A DNA stretch of 64,000 nt, taken from Gordonia sp. X0973. GTDB taxonomy: Bacteria > Actinomycetota > Actinomycetes > Mycobacteriales > Mycobacteriaceae. Under the pieces are notes generated by a model, which saw nothing but the letters and a program-made list of their open reading frames with translations, made no database searches and had not been told where the DNA came from. Location of the stretch: assembly GCF_013348785.1 (NCBI RefSeq), contig NZ_CP054691.1, positions 2,046,001 to 2,110,000 on the forward strand, written 5' to 3'. Numbering within the stretch: the first letter of the stretch is position 1; each line of letters starts with the position of its first letter. This document shows positions 49,609 to 61,955 of the stretch, one piece after another. The position numbers and the translations under genes are program-made.

Positions 49609-50915
49609 CGACCGCTCTCCTTCTTGGCTTGCCGGGCGGCGTATTCGAACTCTGAGGGCGGCTTGTCGAAGAGGCCGAACCACTTGGCGGCGGTGTCGAC
49701 GTCCTTGTCGCCGCGACCGGACAGGTTCACGACGATGACCGCGCCCTCGCCCAGCTCCTGCCCGAGTGTCAGCGCACCGGCGACGGCATGCGACGACTCG
49801 ATCGCCGGGATGATGCCCTCCCGGTGCGACAGCAGCCGGAGCGCCTCCATCGCCTCGGTGTCGGTCACCGGGCGGTACTCGGCCCGCCCGACGTCCTTGA
49901 GGTAGGCGTGCTCGGGGCCGACGCCGGGATAGTCGAGTCCGGCGGAGATCGAATGGGATTCGATGGTCTGGCCGTCCTCGTCCTGCAGCAGGTACGAGTA
50001 CGCGCCCTGGAAGGCGCCGGGCGATCCGCCGGTGAAGGTCGCGGCGTGGCGGCCCGTCTCGACGCCGTCGCCTGCTGCCTCGAAACCGACCAGGCGCACC
50101 GACTCGTCGTCGATGAACGGGTGGAAGATGCCGATCGCGTTCGATCCGCCGCCGACGCAGGCGGCGACCGCGTCGGGCAGCCGCCCCGCCTGCTCGAGGA
50201 TCTGCGCCCGGGCCTCGAGCCCGACGACGCGCTGCAGGTCGCGGACCATCATCGGGAACGGGTGCGGTCCGGCCGCCGTGCCGAAGCAGTAGTAGGTGTT
50301 GTGCGCGTTGGTGACCCAGTCGCGCATGGCCTCGTTGATCGCGTCCTTCAGCGTGGCCGAGCCGGTCTCCACGGCGACCACGTCGGCCCCCAACAGGCGC
50401 ATCCGCGCCACGTTGAGCGCCTGGCGCTCGGTGTCCACGCGGCCCATGTAGATCAGGCACTCCAGGCCGAGGAGGGCGCAGGCGGTGGCGGTGGCGACGC
50501 CGTGCTGCCCGGCGCCGGTCTCGGCGATGACCCGCGTCTTGCCCATCCGCTGGGCCAGCAGCGCCTGGCCGAGGACGTTGTTGATCTTGTGCGAGCCGGT
50601 GTGGTTGAGGTCCTCGCGCTTGAGGAACAGCCGCGCCCCGCCGGCGTACTCCGCCAACCGGGTCGCCTCGTACAGCGGCGACGGGCGCCCGGTGTAGTCG
50701 CGCTGCAACCGGTCCAGCTCGGCCAGATAGGCGTCGTCGGTGCGCATCTTCTCGTAGGTGACGGTCACCTCGTCGATGACGGCCATCAGCGCCTCGGGGA
50801 CGTGGCGCCCGCCGTAGTCGCCGAAATGCCCACCGGCGTCCGGTTCGATCGAGGTGCGGCCGGCCACCCCGGCGCTCGCCGGCGGATAGTTCCCCGGCTT
50901 GCCGTGCCCGGCCAT
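49605..50915 (-). CDS. trpB: Tryptophan synthase beta chain
   Basis: PLP enzyme of 436 residues that joins indole with serine. The PLP lysine is in '[11 protein letters not shown]', with '[14 protein letters not shown]' and '[13 protein letters not shown]' for the cofactor phosphate, and 'NLSGRGDKD' at the end. ATG 50915 overlaps the trpC stop by one base (TAATG), so it is preferred to an upstream in-frame GTG at 50936. Coupled to trpA downstream. Confidence 0.97.
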   Translation of the reverse strand: MAGHGKPGNYPPASAGVAGRTSIEPDAGGHFGDYGGRHVPEALMAVIDEVTVTYEKMRTDDAYLAELDRLQRDYTGRPSPLYEATRLAEYAGGARLFLKREDLNHTGSHKINNVLGQALLAQRMGKTRVIAETGAGQHGVATATACALLGLECLIYMGRVDTERQALNVARMRLLGADVVAVETGSATLKDAINEAMRDWVTNAHNTYYCFGTAAGPHPFPMMVRDLQRVVGLEARAQILEQAGRLPDAVAACVGGGSNAIGIFHPFIDDESVRLVGFEAAGDGVETGRHAATFTGGSPGAFQGAYSYLLQDEDGQTIESHSISAGLDYPGVGPEHAYLKDVGRAEYRPVTDTEAMEALRLLSHREGIIPAIESSHAVAGALTLGQELGEGAVIVVNLSGRGDKDVDTAAKWFGLFDKPPSEFEYAARQAKKESGR

Positions 50916-51733
50916 TATCGAGCGGGCTTCGGGCACGACGGGTGGGTGCCTGCGGTGACGAGTTCGGCGACGGCGGTGCGCGGATCGCCGCTGGTGACCA
51001 GCCCTTCGCCGACGAGGACGGCGTCGGCGCCCGCTCCGGCGTAGGCGAGCAGATCGGCGGTGCCGCGGATTCCCGACTCGGCGATCTTGATGACGTCGGT
51101 GGGCAGGCCGGGGGCGATCCGTGCGAAGGAGTCGCGGTCGACCTCGAGGGTCTTCAGGTTGCGCGCGTTGATCCCGACGACCTTGGCGCCGGCCCGCAGG
51201 GCACGGTCGGCCTCCTCCTCGGTGTGCGCCTCGACGAGTGCCGTCATGCCCAGCGATTCGGTGCGGTCGAGCAGCGACTCGAGCACGTTCTGTTCGAGTG
51301 CGGCGACGATCAGGAGGATCACGTCGGCGCCGTGGGCGCGCGCCTCGTGGATCTGGTACGGCCCGACGACGAAGTCCTTCCGCAGGATCGGCAGGTCGAC
51401 GGCCGCGCGCACCGCGTCGAGATCGGCCAGGGAGCCGCGGAAACGGCGCTCCTCGGTGAGCACGCTGACGATCCGCGCGCCGCCCTCTTCGTAGATGCTC
51501 GCCAATTCGGCGGGATCGGCGATCGTCGCGAGATCGCCGCGCGACGGGCTGGCCCGCTTCACCTCGGCGATGACCCCGATGCCCGGCTGGCGCAGCGCCG
51601 CCATCGCGTCGCGCGGCGGTGTGGCGGCCTCGGAAGCCTTCTTGATCGCGGCGTAGTCGATCTTCGCCTCGCGGGCGGCGACATCGGCTTTGACGCCCTC
51701 GATGATCTCGTCGAGAACTGTCGGCATTGCCAT
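50915..51733 (-). CDS. trpC: Indole-3-glycerol-phosphate synthase
   Basis: TIM-barrel enzyme of 272 residues. Signatures: '[15 protein letters not shown]' with a catalytic Lys and phosphate contacts, '[13 protein letters not shown]' with catalytic Lys, '[14 protein letters not shown]' and '[10 protein letters not shown]'. ATG 51733 follows GGAGG by 10 nt; an ATG two codons later is possible. The 125-nt gap upstream contains TACCCT (51798-51803), so an internal promoter for trpCBA-lgt may lie there. Confidence 0.96.
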   Translation of the reverse strand: MAMPTVLDEIIEGVKADVAAREAKIDYAAIKKASEAATPPRDAMAALRQPGIGVIAEVKRASPSRGDLATIADPAELASIYEEGGARIVSVLTEERRFRGSLADLDAVRAAVDLPILRKDFVVGPYQIHEARAHGADVILLIVAALEQNVLESLLDRTESLGMTALVEAHTEEEADRALRAGAKVVGINARNLKTLEVDRDSFARIAPGLPTDVIKIAESGIRGTADLLAYAGAGADAVLVGEGLVTSGDPRTAVAELVTAGTHPSCPKPAR

Positions 51734-51858
51734 TGGCGTCTCACCTCCCGGCCCGTCTCGGCCCCGGTCGCCCGGAAGCCCCATTGGATGAGTCACAAGG
51801 GTAGCCGCGCATCGGCGGGCACCGTCGCCCGGGTGGCCCCCGGCGACATCGGCCCTGG

Positions 51859-52578
51859 TCACTCCGTCGGGTCGACCCCGGTGTCCAGGCTGTCCCACAG
51901 GATGCGCTCACTGCCCGAGTGGCCGCCGTCACCGTCGTCGAGTCCGCCGACACCCTTGGTCGGCGCCCCCGGCGCGGCGGCGTCGGCCCCGTCGGAGGAC
52001 CCCCCCGCGGCCGCGGCGCGCTGTCGCCGCTCGTGCTCGGCGAAGACCCGTCGTTCCAGTTCTTCGCGTCGGGCGGCCGGCGAGCGGTACTTGGAGGACA
52101 TACCCGCCCCACGCGCGGCGCGCAGGGCGAATACCGCGCCGCCGGCGACGAACACCGCCGCCACCAGGACCAGGACCGGCGCCCACGGCGTCGGCGTCGT
52201 CAGCAGCACGCGGAAACGCGGTGCCAGGTCGATGGCCTTCGCCGCGTAGTCGGTGTCGGGCGGGCCGGTCAACAATGCGATCGCGGGAATCGCGGCGACG
52301 ACCGCGCACAGCGCGAGGACGATAGCCAGGAGCCGCAGCGCCCAGCCCCGCAGCGACCAGACCAGGGCGATCGATGCCAGCAGGACCAGTGCCAGCGGGA
52401 CGAGCCACGGACTCCACTGCGCCCCGGTGACGTCGAATCGGCGCTGCGGCGACAAGCCGTCGGTGGCCTCGATGCGGGCCCAGTTCACCCGCGACGCCAC
52501 CCACAGCAGCGCGGCGCCGAGCGCCAGCAGCAGTGACGCGACGGCCTTGCCCCGGGTCGCCGACCGGTCCGCGCTCAC
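51859..52578 (-). CDS. Trp-biosynthesis-associated membrane protein
   Basis: A 239-residue protein of the TIGR02234 family that occurs only in actinobacterial trp operons (Rv1610 position). Four membrane helices (about 8-28, 58-78, 82-108 and 130-155) precede a charged C-terminal tail with '[16 protein letters not shown]'. A pair of W residues in the first loop ([10 protein letters not shown] and [10 protein letters not shown]) is typical. The function is unknown; a role in Trp or precursor transport has been suggested for the family only by context. Its GTG start overlaps the trpE stop (GTGA). Confidence 0.88.
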   Translation of the reverse strand: MSADRSATRGKAVASLLLALGAALLWVASRVNWARIEATDGLSPQRRFDVTGAQWSPWLVPLALVLLASIALVWSLRGWALRLLAIVLALCAVVAAIPAIALLTGPPDTDYAAKAIDLAPRFRVLLTTPTPWAPVLVLVAAVFVAGGAVFALRAARGAGMSSKYRSPAARREELERRVFAEHERRQRAAAAGGSSDGADAAAPGAPTKGVGGLDDGDGGHSGSERILWDSLDTGVDPTE

Positions 52579-54119
52579 GACCGCTTCCCGTCGAGCCGGG
52601 ACATGGTGGCGGCCGCGGCGACCGCGTTGAGGACGGCCGTCGCCTTGTTGCGCGCCTCGTTGTACTCGTACTCGGCCTCACTGTCGGCGACGACGCCACC
52701 ACCGGCCTGCACATAGGCCTTCCCGTCGGTCAGCAATGCCGTGCGGATCGCGATCGCGGTGTCGGCGTCCCCGGCGAAGTCGAGGTAGCCGACGACCCCG
52801 CCGTAGAGCCCGCGCCGGGTGATCTCGTGCTCCTCGATCAGCTCCATCGCGCGCACCTTGGGGGCGCCGGTCAGCGTGCCGGCCGGGAAGCAGGCGGTCA
52901 CCGCGTCGAGCGCGGTCTTGTCGGCGCGCAGCCGGCCGGTGACGGTGGAGACCAGATGCATGACGTGGCTGTAGCGCTCGAGTCGGCGGTAGTCGCTGAC
53001 CTTGACCGTGCCGGGCTCGCAAACGCGCCCGAGGTCGTTGCGGCCCAGATCCACGAGCATGAGGTGCTCGGAGTTCTCCTTCTCGTCGGCGAGCAGGTCC
53101 TTGCCCAGCAGCAGGTCGTCCTCGGGGGTCGCGCCGCGCCAGCGGGTGCCGGCGATCGGGTGGGTCGTCGCGGTCCCGTCGCTCACCGTGACCAGTGCCT
53201 CGGGCGAGCTGCCGACGATGGTCACCGGGTGGTCACCCGCGCCGACCGTGCCCGGCATCCGCAGCAGGTACATGTACGGGCTGGGATTCGACGCCCGCAG
53301 CACGCGGTAGACGTCGAGCGGGTCGGCGTCTGTGGCCATCTCGAAGCGCATCGAGGGCACCACCTGGAAGGCCTCGCCGGCCTCGATGTCGCCGACGAGG
53401 GAGTCCACGATCTCGCGATAGTCGTCCAGACTCCGCTGGGAGGTGTAGTCGGGTGCCGCGCGGTCGAACACCGCGACCGTGGACGGGGCGGGCGCCGCCA
53501 ACGCGTCGGTCATGCGGTCGAGCCGGGCCAGCGCATCGGCATAAGCCTCGTCGACGTGCTCGTCGCTGCCGTTCCAGTTCACCGCGTTGGCGATGAGGGT
53601 GATGGTGCCCTCGTGGTGGTCGACGGCGGCCAAGTCGGTGGCGAGCATCAGGAACAGATCGGGCAGGCCCAGGTCGTCGACCGTCTTCTCCGGCAACCGT
53701 TCCAGGCGGCGCACCATGTCGTAGGCCATGAAGCCGACGAAACCGCCGGTCAGCGGCGGCATATCCGGCAACGGGTCGGTGGCCAGCAGGCGCAGCGACG
53801 CGGCGAGCGCCTCCAACGGGTCTCCCCCGGTCGGCGCCCCGGCCGGGGTGGTGCCCCACCAGCTGGCCTCACCGTCGACGACGGTCAGCGCGGCCGGCGC
53901 CCCGGCCCCGATGAAGGACCATCGCGACCACGACTGCCCGTTCTCGGCGGATTCCAGCAGGAAGGTTCCCGGCCGGTCCCCGGCGAGCTTGGCGTAGGCC
54001 GACAGCGGCGTCTCCCCGTCGGCGAGGACGCGCCTGGTCACCGGGACGACGCGGTGGTCGGCGGCCAGGTCGCGGAACTGCTCGATGGTCGTCGTCGTCA
54101 AATGCGCGTGATTGCTCAT
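52575..54119 (-). CDS. trpE: Anthranilate synthase component I
   Basis: Converts chorismate to anthranilate; 514 residues. The N-terminal domain carries the feedback (Trp) site, with '[18 protein letters not shown]' including the LLES motif. The chorismate-binding domain has '[12 protein letters not shown]', 'VGSSPEALV', 'PIAGTRWRG', '[18 protein letters not shown]' and '[15 protein letters not shown]'. No trpG or trpD lies nearby. It is coupled to the 4-OT gene upstream (ATGA) and to the Trp membrane protein downstream. Confidence 0.96.
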   Translation of the reverse strand: MSNHAHLTTTTIEQFRDLAADHRVVPVTRRVLADGETPLSAYAKLAGDRPGTFLLESAENGQSWSRWSFIGAGAPAALTVVDGEASWWGTTPAGAPTGGDPLEALAASLRLLATDPLPDMPPLTGGFVGFMAYDMVRRLERLPEKTVDDLGLPDLFLMLATDLAAVDHHEGTITLIANAVNWNGSDEHVDEAYADALARLDRMTDALAAPAPSTVAVFDRAAPDYTSQRSLDDYREIVDSLVGDIEAGEAFQVVPSMRFEMATDADPLDVYRVLRASNPSPYMYLLRMPGTVGAGDHPVTIVGSSPEALVTVSDGTATTHPIAGTRWRGATPEDDLLLGKDLLADEKENSEHLMLVDLGRNDLGRVCEPGTVKVSDYRRLERYSHVMHLVSTVTGRLRADKTALDAVTACFPAGTLTGAPKVRAMELIEEHEITRRGLYGGVVGYLDFAGDADTAIAIRTALLTDGKAYVQAGGGVVADSEAEYEYNEARNKATAVLNAVAAAATMSRLDGKRS

Positions 54120-54295
54120 CCGAGCGGCTCGCCTCCCACACCCCACTGGCTGCGCGGCACCTCGGTGATGGTCACCCACACCGAGTCCGGGTTCTTGCCG
54201 GTGGCCCGGGCGTACGCCTCGGTGACCGCGGCGATCGTCTCCCGCTTGATCGCGTCGGACAACCCCGGCGTCTGAGAGATCTGGATCAACGGCAT
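54116..54295 (-). CDS. 4-oxalocrotonate-tautomerase-family small protein
   Basis: A 59-residue protein translated from ATG 54295: [20 protein letters not shown] at the N-terminus, then '[20 protein letters not shown]' and '[11 protein letters not shown]'. The Pro directly after the initiator Met is the catalytic base of the 4-OT/tautomerase superfamily, and the helix-strand pattern and length fit a 4-OT subunit. It lies 8 nt after hisI and overlaps the trpE start by 4 nt (ATGA), so it belongs to the his-trp transcript. The substrate is unknown; it may be a promiscuous keto-enol tautomerase. At 59 residues it is easily missed by annotation pipelines. Confidence 0.9.
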   Translation of the reverse strand: MPLIQISQTPGLSDAIKRETIAAVTEAYARATGKNPDSVWVTITEVPRSQWGVGGEPLG

Positions 54296-54302
54296 GGCGG
54301 CA

Positions 54303-54710
54303 TCACTCCTGGCCTTCGGGTACTGGGGGGTCGTCGGGTGCGGATGGATCGTGGAAGAGTTCTTCGGTGTCGAAGCAGCTGTGGTTGCCGGTGTGGCAGG
54401 CCGGACCGGTTTGGTCGACGACGAGCAGGACCGTGTCGCCGTCGCAGTCCAGGCGCACCGAGCGGACCCGCTGGACGTGGCCGCTCGTCTCGCCCTTGAC
54501 CCAGTACTGCTGGCGCGACCGCGAGTAGTAGGTCGCGCGGCCGGTCGCCAGCGTCCGGGCGAGGGCGACGTCGTCCATCCACGCCTGCATCAGCACGATA
54601 CCGGTGCCCTCCTCCAGGGCGACCGCCGCGATCATGCCGTCGTCGTTACGCTTGAGCCGGGCGGCGATGGCCGGGTCGAGCCGGTCGGCACCCGGCCGGT
54701 CGGTACTCAT
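54303..54710 (-). CDS. hisI: Phosphoribosyl-AMP cyclohydrolase
   Basis: Third step of histidine synthesis; 135 residues, stand-alone (no HisE fusion). The zinc-binding signature is seen in '[16 protein letters not shown]', and '[17 protein letters not shown]' with conserved Cys and His. '[17 protein letters not shown]' is the substrate block. The start overlaps the hisF stop (ATGA). Confidence 0.96.
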   Translation of the reverse strand: MSTDRPGADRLDPAIAARLKRNDDGMIAAVALEEGTGIVLMQAWMDDVALARTLATGRATYYSRSRQQYWVKGETSGHVQRVRSVRLDCDGDTVLLVVDQTGPACHTGNHSCFDTEELFHDPSAPDDPPVPEGQE

Positions 54711-55540
54711 CGGAGGGCCGCCATTCCGGTGCGCCGCACGGTGATCCCCTCGTCGGCGAGCGCCGATTTCACCGCCCCGATGGTGAGTTCTCCGAAGTGG
54801 AACACCGATGCGGCGAGGACCGCGTCGGCCCCGGCGCGCACCGCCGGCGCGAAGTCCTCGACCTTGCCCGCCCCGCCGCTGGCGATGACCGGCACGTCGA
54901 CGACCGCCCGCACCGCCGTCAGCATCGCCAGATCGAAACCGGCCTTCGTCCCATCGGCGTCCATCGAGTTGAGCAGGATCTCCCCCACGCCCAGCTCAGC
55001 GCCGCGCGCCGCCCATTCGAGCGCGTCGATCCCGGTACCGCGGCGACCGCCGTGGGTGGTCACCTCCCACCCCGACGGGGTGGGCTTGCTGCGTTGATCG
55101 GCCCCGCTCGCTTCGCTCCCGGCGGCCGACTCCGGCACGGTGCGGGCGTCGACGGAGAGCACGATGCACTGCGAGCCGAAGCGGCGGCTCATCTCGCTCA
55201 ACACCTCGGGTCGCGCGATGGCCGCCGTGTTGACGCTGACCTTGTCCGCGCCGGCGCGCAGCATCGCGTCGACGTCGTCGACCTCGCGGATGCCGCCGCC
55301 GACGGTGAGCGGGATGAAGATTTCATCGGCGGTCCGTTTGACCACGTCGATCATCGTCGCGCGCCCGGAACTGGAGGCGGTGACGTCGAGGAAGGTCAAC
55401 TCGTCGGCGCCCTCCGCGTTGTAGCGCGCCGCGAGTTCGACGGGATCGCCCGCGTCGCGCAGGTTCTCGAAGTTGACGCCCTTCACGACGCGGCCGTCGT
55501 CGACGTCCAGACAGGGGATCACCCTCACCGCAACACTCAT
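54707..55540 (-). CDS. hisF: Imidazole glycerol phosphate synthase cyclase subunit
   Basis: Partner of HisH; 277 residues, TIM barrel. Catalytic Asp residues are in '[16 protein letters not shown]' and '[15 protein letters not shown]'; phosphate sites are '[11 protein letters not shown]' and '[13 protein letters not shown]'. Between 'SVDARTV' and '[11 protein letters not shown]' lies a longer loop than in M. tuberculosis HisF (about 10-13 extra residues). Its DNA contains CGCTCGCTTCGCTC (55105-55118), a repeat-like sequence. The start overlaps the impA stop by one base (TGATG). Confidence 0.95.
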   Translation of the reverse strand: MSVAVRVIPCLDVDDGRVVKGVNFENLRDAGDPVELAARYNAEGADELTFLDVTASSSGRATMIDVVKRTADEIFIPLTVGGGIREVDDVDAMLRAGADKVSVNTAAIARPEVLSEMSRRFGSQCIVLSVDARTVPESAAGSEASGADQRSKPTPSGWEVTTHGGRRGTGIDALEWAARGAELGVGEILLNSMDADGTKAGFDLAMLTAVRAVVDVPVIASGGAGKVEDFAPAVRAGADAVLAASVFHFGELTIGAVKSALADEGITVRRTGMAALR

Positions 55541-56364
55541 CAGACCTCCCAGTCCCCTCCGGTCACCGACTCGATCAAGTCCAGCAGCTCCCCGTGCACT
55601 CCGGGGGCCGCCGCGACCACCGAGGGCGAGGCCACCGTCCACGGATTGCCCGCGAGGTCGGTGACGATGCCCCCGGCGGCGCGCACGAGCGCCGTCCCGG
55701 CCGCGTTGTCCCACGCGTATCTGCTGAACGAGATGGCACCGGAGTATGTTCCGGCCGCAGTGAACGCCAGGTCGACCCCGGTGCTGCCGGAGATCCGCAA
55801 TCGCGACGCCCGGCTGCTCAACTCCGAGAGCACCGCGATGCGCTTCACCCCCGGATAGGGTCCGCCCCCGGTCTGGTTGAACCCGCCGAAACCGATCGCC
55901 GCCTCGCGCAGCGCGACCGGCGCGAGGCGCCCGACGGATTCGCCGTTCACCCTCAGTCCCCCGCCGGCGTAGCCGACGTAGCGCCGGTCCAGCAGCGGCA
56001 GCCAGGTCAGCCCGAGCACCGGCACGCCGTCGGCGCACAACCCGACGAGGATCCCGGTCATCGGGTTGCCGCCGGAGTAGTTGAACGTCCCGTCGATCGG
56101 GTCGACCACCCACACGAGGCCTTCGCCTGCGGGCGGGCCGCCGAATTCCTCACCGTGACAGGGCAGGCCCGTGCGGCTGGTCAGCTCGTCGCTGATGAAC
56201 CGCTCCAGGTCGAGATCGACCTGGGTCGCGAAGTCGTGGCCACCCTTGGCGACGACGCTCGGCGCGCCCAGCCCGGCGCGGAAGCGCGGGCAGGCGGCGT
56301 CGAGCACCGCCGCTGCCGCCGCGGCGAGACCGGACAGGTCCGACGATGAGGGCTGGTCGACCAT
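55540..56364 (-). CDS. impA: Inositol-monophosphatase-family phosphatase of the his operon
   Basis: Mg2+-dependent, Li+-sensitive-type phosphatase of 274 residues. Metal-binding motifs are '[11 protein letters not shown]' and '[15 protein letters not shown]', and the C-terminal '[17 protein letters not shown]'. It lies between hisA and hisF, as Rv1604 does. In actinobacteria related proteins act either on inositol phosphate or, as HisN, on histidinol phosphate. The position in the his operon supports the second, but sequence alone does not decide. One-base overlaps join it to both neighbours. Confidence 0.88.
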   Translation of the reverse strand: MVDQPSSSDLSGLAAAAAAVLDAACPRFRAGLGAPSVVAKGGHDFATQVDLDLERFISDELTSRTGLPCHGEEFGGPPAGEGLVWVVDPIDGTFNYSGGNPMTGILVGLCADGVPVLGLTWLPLLDRRYVGYAGGGLRVNGESVGRLAPVALREAAIGFGGFNQTGGGPYPGVKRIAVLSELSSRASRLRISGSTGVDLAFTAAGTYSGAISFSRYAWDNAAGTALVRAAGGIVTDLAGNPWTVASPSVVAAAPGVHGELLDLIESVTGGDWEV

Positions 56365-57110
56365 CACACCGCCCCGCGCACCGCCGCGAGCGCCTCCGGC
56401 AGGGTGAAGCGGCCGGCGTAGAGCGCCTTCCCGATGATCGCGCCCTCCACGCCGAGATCCGACAGCCCCGCGATGGCGGTGAGGTCGGCGAGTTCGGAGA
56501 TTCCGCCGGAGGCGACGACGGGGGCCTCGGTGCGCTGCGCGACCTGGCGCAGCAGGTCCAGGTTCGGACCGCTCAGGGTGCCGTCCTTGGACACGTCGGT
56601 CACGACGTACCGCGCGCAGCCGTCCGCGTCGAGGCGGGCAAGGGTCTCCCACAGGTCGCCGCCCTCGGTGACCCAGCCGCGGCCGCGCAGCTTCCACGAA
56701 TCTCCGTCGGCGGTGACGTCGAGCCCCACCGCGATTCGCTCGCCGTATTCGGCGATCGCGCGCGCACACCAGTCCGGGTTCTCGATGGCGGCGGTCCCCA
56801 GGTTGACCCGGGCGCAGCCGGTGGCGAGCGCGGCGGCCAGCGAGGCGTCGTCGCGGATGCCGCCGGACAGCTCCACGGCCACCTCGAGTTCGGCGATGAC
56901 CTCGGCGATCTGCGCGCGGTTGTCACCGCGCCCGAAAGCCGCGTCGAGGTCCACCATGTGGACCCACTGCGCGCCGTCGCGCTGCCACGCGAGGGCGGCG
57001 TCGCGCGGCGAACCGTACGAGGTCTCGGTGCCGGCGGCCCCGCGCAGCAGGCGGACGGCTCGACCGTCGGCGACGTCGACGGCGGGCAACAGTTGCAGTG
57101 GCTGGACCAT
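56364..57110 (-). CDS. hisA: Phosphoribosyl isomerase A (HisA/PriA)
   Basis: TIM-barrel isomerase of 248 residues. In Actinobacteria this protein (PriA) performs both the HisA and the TrpF reactions. '[15 protein letters not shown]' carries the first catalytic Asp, '[13 protein letters not shown]' and '[13 protein letters not shown]' the phosphate sites, and '[15 protein letters not shown]' the second catalytic Asp region. A separate trpF is absent from the trp genes downstream, which agrees with a dual role. 15 nt separate it from the small membrane gene upstream. Confidence 0.95.
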   Translation of the reverse strand: MVQPLQLLPAVDVADGRAVRLLRGAAGTETSYGSPRDAALAWQRDGAQWVHMVDLDAAFGRGDNRAQIAEVIAELEVAVELSGGIRDDASLAAALATGCARVNLGTAAIENPDWCARAIAEYGERIAVGLDVTADGDSWKLRGRGWVTEGGDLWETLARLDADGCARYVVTDVSKDGTLSGPNLDLLRQVAQRTEAPVVASGGISELADLTAIAGLSDLGVEGAIIGKALYAGRFTLPEALAAVRGAV

Positions 57111-57125
57111 GGGTCGGAGGTGTTC

Positions 57126-57392
57126 CTAACGGTTGTCGAGGGGGCCGGGCGCGGATGCGTCCCGCTCTTCCCGGATGTGCGCGGCGGCCCGCTCGACCAT
57201 CCGGTTGGACACGAAACCCACCGCCGCGACGATACCGACGATGGCGGCCAGGCCGATGATCAGGCCGAGCCACGGCGTCACCTTCGAGCCGAGCCAGATC
57301 AGCGGCAGCGACACCACCAGGACGGCCATCCCGGCCGACAGCGACGCCAGCGCGAGTTTGATGAACGAGAAACCGCTCGCCTTGTTGCTCAT
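57126..57392 (-). CDS. Small two-helix membrane protein in his operon
   Basis: An 88-residue protein: two hydrophobic helices (about 10-32 and 40-62) and a charged tail '[18 protein letters not shown]'. Similar small proteins sit between hisH and hisA in several Mycobacteriales. The function is unknown; no histidine-related motif is visible. ATG 57392 overlaps the hisH stop (ATGA). Confidence 0.7.
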   Translation of the reverse strand: MSNKASGFSFIKLALASLSAGMAVLVVSLPLIWLGSKVTPWLGLIIGLAAIVGIVAAVGFVSNRMVERAAAHIREERDASAPGPLDNR

Positions 57393-58033
57393 GACAGACT
57401 CCGACACCAATTCTCCAGCAGGGTCAGGCCCACGTCGCCGGACTTCTCCGGGTGGAACTGCGTCGCGGACAGCGCGCCGTTCTCCACCGCGGCGAGGAAC
57501 CGCGAGCCGTGCTGGGCCCAGGTCAGTTTGGCCGCCGCGATCGGCGACGACCCGTCGTCGTCCAACTCCCACTCGCGCGCGGCATAGGAGTGGACGAAGT
57601 AGAACCGCTCGTCGGCGCCGATGCCGTCGAACAGCACCGAACCGTCCGGCGAGGTCACGGTGTTCCAGCCCATGTGCGGCAGCACCGGGGCGTCGAGCCT
57701 GGTGACCGCACCGGGCCACTCCCCGCATCCCGTCGTCTCGACGCCGAATTCGACGCCGGTGGTGAACATGATCTGCATGCCGACGCAGATCCCCAGCACC
57801 GGTCGGCCGCCGGCCAGGCGCCGCCCGACGACCTGCGGCCCGCCGACCCCGGCGAATCCCTTCATGCAGGCCTCGAAGGCGCCGACACCGGGCACGAGCA
57901 GGCCGTCGCACTCGGCCGCCGCGCCCCGGTCGGTGGTGACCGTGACGGCCGCGCCGACGTGTTCGAGGGCGCGCTGGGCCGAGCGCAGGTTGCCCGATCC
58001 GTAGTCGAGGATCGTCACCGAGGGTGCGGTCAC
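57389..58033 (-). CDS. hisH: Imidazole glycerol phosphate synthase glutaminase subunit
   Basis: Class-I glutamine amidotransferase of 214 residues that feeds ammonia to HisF. The nucleophile cysteine is in '[12 protein letters not shown]', and the catalytic His and Glu in '[10 protein letters not shown]'. '[14 protein letters not shown]' is the N-terminal family block. GTG 58033 overlaps the hisB stop (GTGA) and was chosen over longer forms. Confidence 0.96.
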   Translation of the reverse strand: MTAPSVTILDYGSGNLRSAQRALEHVGAAVTVTTDRGAAAECDGLLVPGVGAFEACMKGFAGVGGPQVVGRRLAGGRPVLGICVGMQIMFTTGVEFGVETTGCGEWPGAVTRLDAPVLPHMGWNTVTSPDGSVLFDGIGADERFYFVHSYAAREWELDDDGSSPIAAAKLTWAQHGSRFLAAVENGALSATQFHPEKSGDVGLTLLENWCRSLS

Positions 58034-58667
58034 AGACTGCCCTTCGTCGACGGGACCCCGCTCACCCGCGGATCGGGTTCGCACGCCTGCCGCAGCGCCC
58101 GCGCGACGGCCTTGTACTGGGCCTCGGTGATGTGGTGCTGGTCGCGGCCGTACTCCACCCGCACGTGCAGGGCGATGCGCGCGTTGAGCGCCAGCGACTC
58201 GAACACGTGCCGGTTGATCACGGTGGAGTACGGCGCACCGGCCCTATCCCCCTCCTGCACCCCGGGGATGACCGCGGTGAGCAGGTGGTCGGGCTCGCCG
58301 GTGTGGACGAAGTACGGGCGCCCGGACACGTCGACGACGGCCTGCGCGAGCGTCTCGTCCATCGGGATCCACGCGTCGCCGAAGCGGCGGATGCCCTTCT
58401 TGTCGCCGAGCGCCTGCCCGAAGGCCTGGCCGAGCACGATGGCGGTGTCCTCGACGGTGTGGTGCGCCTCGATCTCGATGTCGCCGCGCGCGGCCACGGT
58501 CAGGTCGAAACTGCCGTGCTGGCCGAAGGCGGTCAGCATGTGGTCGTAGAAGGGCACGCCGGTGGCGATGTCGGTGCGGCCGCTCCCGTCGAGGTTCAGC
58601 TCGACGGTGATCGACGACTCGCGCGTGGTGCGCTCCACCCGTGCGGTGCGCGCGGCGGTGTTACTCA

Positions 58668-58668
<1 letters not shown>
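58030..58668 (-). CDS. hisB: Imidazoleglycerol-phosphate dehydratase
   Basis: Mn-dependent dehydratase of 212 residues. Metal ligands lie in the two HHxxE repeats: '[20 protein letters not shown]' in part, and '[18 protein letters not shown]'. '[13 protein letters not shown]' is also diagnostic. It is the monofunctional actinobacterial type without the histidinol-phosphatase domain. One-base overlap with hisC (TGATG). Confidence 0.97.
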
Positions 58669-61144
<2,476 letters not shown>

Positions 61145-61286
61145 CGTGACTCCTGGGGTTGTGGGGACTCCTACCAGGATATGCGGTCTGGCAAAGTGGT
61201 TTAGCGCACGCCCACGGCCGGCGGGTCTCGCCGCGTACGTGCGATGGAATGACGCGCCTCGCGCCGCGGGCGTACCGTCGCCGGCT

Positions 61287-61925
61287 ATGACCCGACTGCT
61301 CACCCTGTGCGTCACCGCTTTCGCGCTCCTGCTCACCGGCTGCACCGTCGGCTCGCGCCCGACCGACACCAACGGCCCGGGTTCGATCGCACCGTCGAGC
61401 AGCGCCGTCGCACGGGTCGCGCTGGCCGACCAGCTGCTCGATCGCGACGAGATCAACCGCGTGCTGGCCCCGATCCACAAGCGTGCCGAGGAGGACCCGG
61501 AACCCACCGACGCCCCCTTCGACTGCGGTCCGACGCCGTGCGGGCCGACCGCGCTGGGGACGACGGCGGCCTTCCCTCCCGGTTACGAGCGCTACGCCGA
61601 GGCCCGATTCCGCGTCGGACCCAACAACGACGGCGTGAACGAGTCCCTGGTCCGCTATCGGTCCGCAGCGCAGGCGCGGGCGGTCTTCGACCGCATCGTC
61701 GCCGCGGCCCGCACTAGCCGGGACCGACACCAGTCCTCCGTCACCACCGACGGCAACACCGCGACGTGGTCGTGGTTTGCGGACGGGCCGACGCTGCCGA
61801 TCGCCCCGTTCCACACCTTTTACGCCATCCGGTTGGACGGCGCGCTCATCGCGACGGCCTCGCTGCGGGACGAGACGCCGACCGTGGCCCGCGCCATCGC
61901 CGACGCGATCCCCGTCGCGCGCTGA
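61287..61925 (+). CDS. Lipoprotein, sensor-domain-like, unknown function
   Basis: A 212-residue lipoprotein: '[19 protein letters not shown]' contains the signal helix and lipobox LTGC (Cys19). The mature domain has one Cys pair ('[11 protein letters not shown]') and a pattern reminiscent of the PknH-type extracellular sensor domain of Mycobacteriales: '[15 protein letters not shown]' and '[15 protein letters not shown]'. The family call is tentative. TACCGT at 61272-61277 is a possible -10 box 9 nt before the ATG. It is divergent from hisD. Confidence 0.65.
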   Translation: MTRLLTLCVTAFALLLTGCTVGSRPTDTNGPGSIAPSSSAVARVALADQLLDRDEINRVLAPIHKRAEEDPEPTDAPFDCGPTPCGPTALGTTAAFPPGYERYAEARFRVGPNNDGVNESLVRYRSAAQARAVFDRIVAAARTSRDRHQSSVTTDGNTATWSWFADGPTLPIAPFHTFYAIRLDGALIATASLRDETPTVARAIADAIPVAR

Positions 61926-61955
61926 CGTTGGCCGGCCGGCGGGTCCGGCCCCCGC

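Noticed and set aside
51734..51858. Trp attenuator before trpC
   Set aside because: No short frame with adjacent Trp codons and no convincing terminator hairpin; only a possible -10 box.
61145..61286. Histidine attenuator or T-box before hisD
   Set aside because: No run of His codons, no T-box sequence and no terminator-antiterminator pair is visible.
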